The notes under the pieces were generated by a model. The model made no database searches. It was not told the origin of the DNA and saw nothing but the letters and a program-made list of their open reading frames with translations. Below are positions 60,385 through 64,000 of a stretch of DNA of 64,000 bases, one piece after another. Positions within the stretch are counted from its first letter, which is position 1. The number at the start of each line of letters is the position of its first letter. A program made the position numbers and the translations under genes. The stretch comes from UBA2108 sp963925495 (lineage in GTDB: Bacteria; Bacteroidota; Bacteroidia; Flavobacteriales_G; Salibacteraceae): assembly GCA_963925495.1 (NCBI GenBank), contig CAWUST010000041.1, forward strand, positions 1-64,000, written 5' to 3'.

Positions 60385-60923
60385 GGGTTAGGAAGCTTGT
60401 CTTCTATACGTTTAAGCGTTTCAGAAATCTCTAATAATACATCTGTATTGTTATTTGAAGAAGCAACAGAAGGCGCTCCAGAGTGTGCCTGTGATTTAAT
60501 AGCTTGGCGCTGTGCTAGTACCTTTTCTTTAAATTCTTTTGCGCCATTTAAGCCTATTAAAGTTAAATCTCCTCCTGGTCCAGCTCTCTGTCCTCCAGCA
60601 GTTTCTATTTGCAAAATAGCCAACCCGAAGTAACGAAGTAATGGGCCTTCTTTAAAAGCTAAATCTTGAATATTTTCTAATGGAATTGTTTTTTCCAGAG
60701 TAACCATTACTCCTTTTTTAAAATATAAGGTGTTTTCGTTGAGCTGACATTCCAAGGCATTGTATTGTTTTTTTGTCCAATATTTCCCAAAACCTAAAAT
60801 CCAAACTAGTATAAACATCCAGCCAAAAAAAGGAATGAGACCAATAAAACATCCCAATACAAAAAAGTATGTTTTTATTTTTGGGTTAAAGCTTGGTTTA
60901 TCAATAATATTTTCTTTTTCCAT
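60381..60923 (-). CDS. membrane protein with bacterial PH domain (YdbS/bPH2-like)
   Basis: 180 residues. Two helices near residues 18-50 form a hairpin (YFFVLGCFIGLIPFFGWMFI), then a bPH2-like domain (about 55-140) with ALECQLNENTLYFKKGVMVT, LEKTIPLENIQDLAFKEGPL and YFGLAILQIETAGGQ; this is the pattern of YdbS-type proteins. The C-terminus is flexible and ends in a short helix (VLLEISETLKRIEDKL). It overlaps the permease start in ATGA, so the pair is translationally coupled. Function unknown. Confidence 0.78.
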   Translation of the reverse strand: MEKENIIDKPSFNPKIKTYFFVLGCFIGLIPFFGWMFILVWILGFGKYWTKKQYNALECQLNENTLYFKKGVMVTLEKTIPLENIQDLAFKEGPLLRYFGLAILQIETAGGQRAGPGGDLTLIGLNGAKEFKEKVLAQRQAIKSQAHSGAPSVASSNNNTDVLLEISETLKRIEDKLPNP

Positions 60924-61274
60924 TTTTTCAAAAGTAATTCAGATAGAACAGATACTTGTAAGTAAAAGGAAGAATGGTATTTGGATTCAATGTGCAGAAA
61001 AAGCAGATGAGGAGCGGTGGATTATGGGCATAAAAAAAGCTATCTCAATTTTCATTAAGAGGGCTTTTCTGTAAATCAATATTGTTATTATTTTACCTCA
61101 ACAGTGCCAAGCTTGAAAGTTTTAGTGTTTTTTTATTCACAGTGTTTTGAGTATTATGGGCTAAAAGTACTTGTTTTACAATTATTCTAATGCAAAAAAC
61201 GAATAGGTGGTTGCACGCAATTGTATCGGTAGATTACCGTATTTTGAGATTTGTGCAGTTATTCGGGTATAAAT
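60924..61274. other. intergenic stretch, no gene supported
   Basis: About 350 bp between the PH-domain gene and the RND pump terminator. Short open frames exist on the plus strand, for example one ending near 61074, but none has a recognisable product or good start. Confidence 0.5.
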
Positions 61275-61312
61275 TAAAAAACCCCCAAACCAATTAAGGA
61301 ATTGGGGGGTTA
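61275..61312 (-). terminator. Rho-independent terminator of the RND pump gene
   Basis: On the minus strand AACCCCCCAA pairs with TTTGGGGGTT (one mismatch, loop with ATTCC/GGT) followed by a T-run, 20 bp after the pump stop codon. Confidence 0.8.
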
Positions 61313-61331
61313 AATATTGTAGATGGATATT

Positions 61332-64000
61332 TTACCCTCTGGCTTTCACGCCCATTTTGTACTTCAGTCTTATAAGTAAATAGTACATAACGGGCACAAT
61401 TACCAAGGTTAAAAAGGTTGCGAAAACCAATCCGAAAATTATGGCCCAACTCATAGGACCCCAGAACATAACGTTTTCTCCTCCAAGATAAATATCAGGA
61501 TTCCAATCGCTTAACAAACCAAAGAAATCGATGTTCATTCCTGTAGCAAGAGGAAGTAAACCCAGTACCGTTGTTACGGCAGTAAGTAAAACTGGACGTA
61601 AACGAGTTTTTCCACCTTCAGCAATTGCTTGTATTATTTCAGGAACCGAGAGTTTATCTCCTTTTTCAGGATCCATGTTTAACTCGCCCATTTTTCTAGC
61701 AATCACTAAATTGGTATAATCCAGCAATACAATGGCATTATTTACCACAATTCCAGCGAGTGAAATAATTCCAATCATGGTCATTATTACGACAAAATCC
61801 ATTCTGAAAATAACCAATCCTAAAAACACACCAATCAATGAAAATACTACGGAACCGACAATTATAACAGGAGTACTCAAAGAATTAAACTGAGAAACTA
61901 TGATTAGAAAAATTAGAAAAACCGCAATTAATAAAGCATTCATCAAAAAGGCGGATTCTTTGGCCTGATCTTCTTGTTCACCAGCGAATTTCATGTTATT
62001 TTCTTCTGGTAATTCATAATCAGCAACGGCTTTTTCAATTTCGGCAACTACTTCGTTGGCATTGTATCCGTCTAGCACATTGGAAGTAACCGATATCATA
62101 CGGTTCATATTTTTTCTTTTAACGGAGCTATACGTCGAAGTCTTTTTTGCCGAAGCAACTGATGATATTGGAACCTGACTAATTTTCCCGTTTGAAGGAT
62201 CTCTAAAAGTAATTTTTTGATCCATTAATAAGTCCGCGTTGTTACGATAATCGCCGTTCAATCGAATAACAATATCGTAATCTTCGCCGCCTTCTTTGTA
62301 GGTAGAAACTTCCATTCCAAACAAAGCTGACCGAAGAGTAGATCCAATTTGATAAGTAGACACATTAAATCGCCTTGCCTTTTTTCTGTCTACTTCAATC
62401 AAATATTCAGGTTTTCCAATTTCTACATCTAATTTCAACTCCTCTATTCCGCCAATGTTTTGTTTATTAATAAAATTCTTAACATTTTCAGCTTGAGCAA
62501 TCAAATTATCGTAATCCTCTCCTGTTATTTCTATGGTAATGGGCTTGCCTACCGGAGGGCCGTCGTTGTTTTTGTCAACTACAACTTGTATCCCGGGAAT
62601 TCCTCTAACTATTTTTCGAATGTCTTCCATTACAACAGAAGTTTCAATTCCTCTTCGATGCTGAAATTCAACAAAACTTACTGTTATTCTAGATTTGTTG
62701 GGAGTAACTCCCATGCTCGGACCTTGCGAAGGATCAGCAGCGCCTTCACCAACTTGGGCAATTACAGATTTTATAAGGTAGTTTCTTCCTGTACCTTTTA
62801 CTTTTGCTCCTGTAGTATCGTCATAAACTTTAGCGTAATCTAAAATTCTTGCCTCTAAAGTTTTGGTTATTTCATTGGTTTCGTTAATTCCAGTTCCAAT
62901 AGGGGTTTCAATAAAAATATTGACATATTTAGGTTGCCCGATAGGAAAGAAAATGATTTTTGGAGGAACGACAATTAATAACCCAATTGACAAGAACAAT
63001 AGACCAAATGTTCCAGCAAAAAAGAAAACAGGGTTCCATCTTCTTAATGCAAATGCTAGAAAGGATCTATAAATTTTTTCCAAATAAGGCAGGAGCTTTT
63101 GCTGAAAACATATGGTGCCGGGAGCAAGAAGGTAGAAATTGGCAAATCCCAAAAGACCCGCTATTATAGCCAAACTTCCTAGTGTATTAATGCCCACAAT
63201 TCGCATTAGAAAACCAAAAACAATTAGTGAAACACCAATTATAGCCTGCTTTTTCGCGTTTCCTTTTTTCTCTTCTAACTTCATAAAAGACGCGGTTAAA
63301 ACAGGGTTTATCACCAAGGCTACAAATAAGGAAGAACCCAATACGGTCATTAATGTAACTGGTAGCCAAAACATAAATTCACCCATCATACCAGGCCAAA
63401 TTGCCAATGGTAAAAATGCCGCTAATGTTGTGGCAGTGGAAGCAATAATAGGCATGGCAACTTCCCCCACACCATGTTTTGCAGCCCTTGCAGCAGACAT
63501 TCCGTCTTCATCCATCAATCGATAAATGTTCTCTACTACAACAATTCCATTATCGACAAGCATTCCTAATGCTAGAATTAACGAGAACAAAACCATGGTA
63601 TTAAGAGTAACCCCTACGGCACCTAAAATAAACATGGAAAGAAGCATACTTAATGGAATAGCAATACCAACAAACAAGGCATTTCTAAGTCCCAAAAAGA
63701 ACAATAGAACAAGTACTACCAACAGAATTCCAAAAATGATACTGTTTTCTAATTCGCTTACCATTCTTTTGGTATCGTCACTTTGGTCATTGGTTTTGGT
63801 TATGGTAACGTCACTTGGGATGGTAGTTTTTTGTGCTTCTTCAATAATTTTGTCAATGGATTCAGACGCGTTTATCAAGTTCGCACCACCACGTTTTTTA
63901 ACATCAACCATTACAACGGGCTGCTGGTATTCACGGGCAAAACTGGTTACTTCAGCTTCCTCAAATACAACTTCTGCAATATCTCTTAGATATACAATGT
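61332..64000 (-). CDS. RND family efflux transporter, AcrB/HAE1-like (5' end outside the window)
   Basis: Open from the window edge to 61332, giving the C-terminal 889 residues of a protein normally about 1050 long or more. Membrane helices 2-6 of the first repeat include ILLVVLVLLFFLGLRNALFV and DNGIVVVENIYRLMDEDGMS (the Asp in the proton-path helix region); the second repeat ends with MIGIISLAGIVVNNAIVLLD and TLVIVPVMYYLLIRLKYK. Porter-domain segments such as KRRGANL-type (VDVKKRGGANLINASE) and ITVSFVEFQHRRGIETSVVM lie between. It has a longer insertion than AcrB after helix 6 (AGLLGFANFYLLAPGTICFQ). Substrate class cannot be told. The internal ATG at 63911 is not the start. Confidence 0.92.
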   Translation of the reverse strand, partial: IVYLRDIAEVVFEEAEVTSFAREYQQPVVMVDVKKRGGANLINASESIDKIIEEAQKTTIPSDVTITKTNDQSDDTKRMVSELENSIIFGILLVVLVLLFFLGLRNALFVGIAIPLSMLLSMFILGAVGVTLNTMVLFSLILALGMLVDNGIVVVENIYRLMDEDGMSAARAAKHGVGEVAMPIIASTATTLAAFLPLAIWPGMMGEFMFWLPVTLMTVLGSSLFVALVINPVLTASFMKLEEKKGNAKKQAIIGVSLIVFGFLMRIVGINTLGSLAIIAGLLGFANFYLLAPGTICFQQKLLPYLEKIYRSFLAFALRRWNPVFFFAGTFGLLFLSIGLLIVVPPKIIFFPIGQPKYVNIFIETPIGTGINETNEITKTLEARILDYAKVYDDTTGAKVKGTGRNYLIKSVIAQVGEGAADPSQGPSMGVTPNKSRITVSFVEFQHRRGIETSVVMEDIRKIVRGIPGIQVVVDKNNDGPPVGKPITIEITGEDYDNLIAQAENVKNFINKQNIGGIEELKLDVEIGKPEYLIEVDRKKARRFNVSTYQIGSTLRSALFGMEVSTYKEGGEDYDIVIRLNGDYRNNADLLMDQKITFRDPSNGKISQVPISSVASAKKTSTYSSVKRKNMNRMISVTSNVLDGYNANEVVAEIEKAVADYELPEENNMKFAGEQEDQAKESAFLMNALLIAVFLIFLIIVSQFNSLSTPVIIVGSVVFSLIGVFLGLVIFRMDFVVIMTMIGIISLAGIVVNNAIVLLDYTNLVIARKMGELNMDPEKGDKLSVPEIIQAIAEGGKTRLRPVLLTAVTTVLGLLPLATGMNIDFFGLLSDWNPDIYLGGENVMFWGPMSWAIIFGLVFATFLTLVIVPVMYYLLIRLKYKMGVKARG

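Noticed and set aside
60760..61074. Plus-strand frame ending near 61074
   Set aside because: Most of it is the reverse of the PH-domain gene; the remainder has no recognisable product.
1..64000. CRISPR array, prophage or insertion sequence
   Set aside because: I saw no regularly spaced repeats, phage structural genes, transposase genes or terminal inverted repeats; the only integration-like signal is the tRNA-Ala islet.

Overview
The window is low-GC chromosomal DNA from a member of the Bacteroidota, most likely an aerobic Flavobacteriales-type bacterium. This rests on type IX secretion (T9SS) C-terminal sorting domains, a PorE-like OmpA/PD40 protein, an ExbB-ExbD-ExbD locus with an extra membrane gene, TAnnTTTG promoter boxes, few strong Shine-Dalgarno sites, and Bacteroidota-type long urocanate hydratase and thymidine kinase. 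The species cannot be named from the sequence.

Layout. 0-8 kb: a PLP enzyme cut by the edge, marC, a DUF5522 gene overlapping hutU, a pentapeptide protein, a small gene broken by one stop codon, pheT, and a lone glycine-betaine-type binding lipoprotein. 8-18.7 kb: recG, a frameshifted T9SS-protein relic, rsmI, tdk-alr, a DUF3108 protein, an MFS carrier and an M23 peptidase. 18.8-27.4 kb: kmo, a GNAT gene, kynU and a formamidase-like cyclase (middle kynurenine pathway), with hemL, a 56-residue unknown protein, a methyltransferase and the PorE-like protein among them. 27.5-29.1 kb: a 1.4-kb islet between an intact tRNA-Ala and a 29-bp repeat of its 3' end, carrying a cysteine dioxygenase. 29.2-40.6 kb: a secreted protein, an ALDH7-type dehydrogenase, a three-gene operon (T9SS cargo, ECF sigma factor, inner-membrane-anchored beta-barrel protein), a YceI-like protein, a BamA-like barrel with a YjdI/CDGSH iron-sulfur protein, dprA and two unknown exported proteins. 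40.7-52.2 kb: a TatD nuclease, ansA, a TMTC-like membrane/TPR protein, tRNA-Ser, the ExbB/ExbD motor operon, a 1166-residue outer-membrane protein and an SLC13 carrier. 52.4-64 kb: an XRE-2TM regulator with two frameshifts, nrdB-nrdA, a DUF3109 protein, tilS, an ABC permease with a PH-domain protein, and an RND efflux pump running off the edge.

Most of the window is housekeeping and envelope biology. The best candidates for something undescribed are the T9SS-cargo/sigma/trans-envelope barrel operon and the tRNA-Ala islet. Secondary candidates are the Exb operon with its associated large outer-membrane protein and the recurring placement of promoter boxes 4-9 nt before start codons, which suggests leaderless or near-leaderless mRNAs. 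Several small genes are broken by single-base events, which is either real decay or residual base-calling error.
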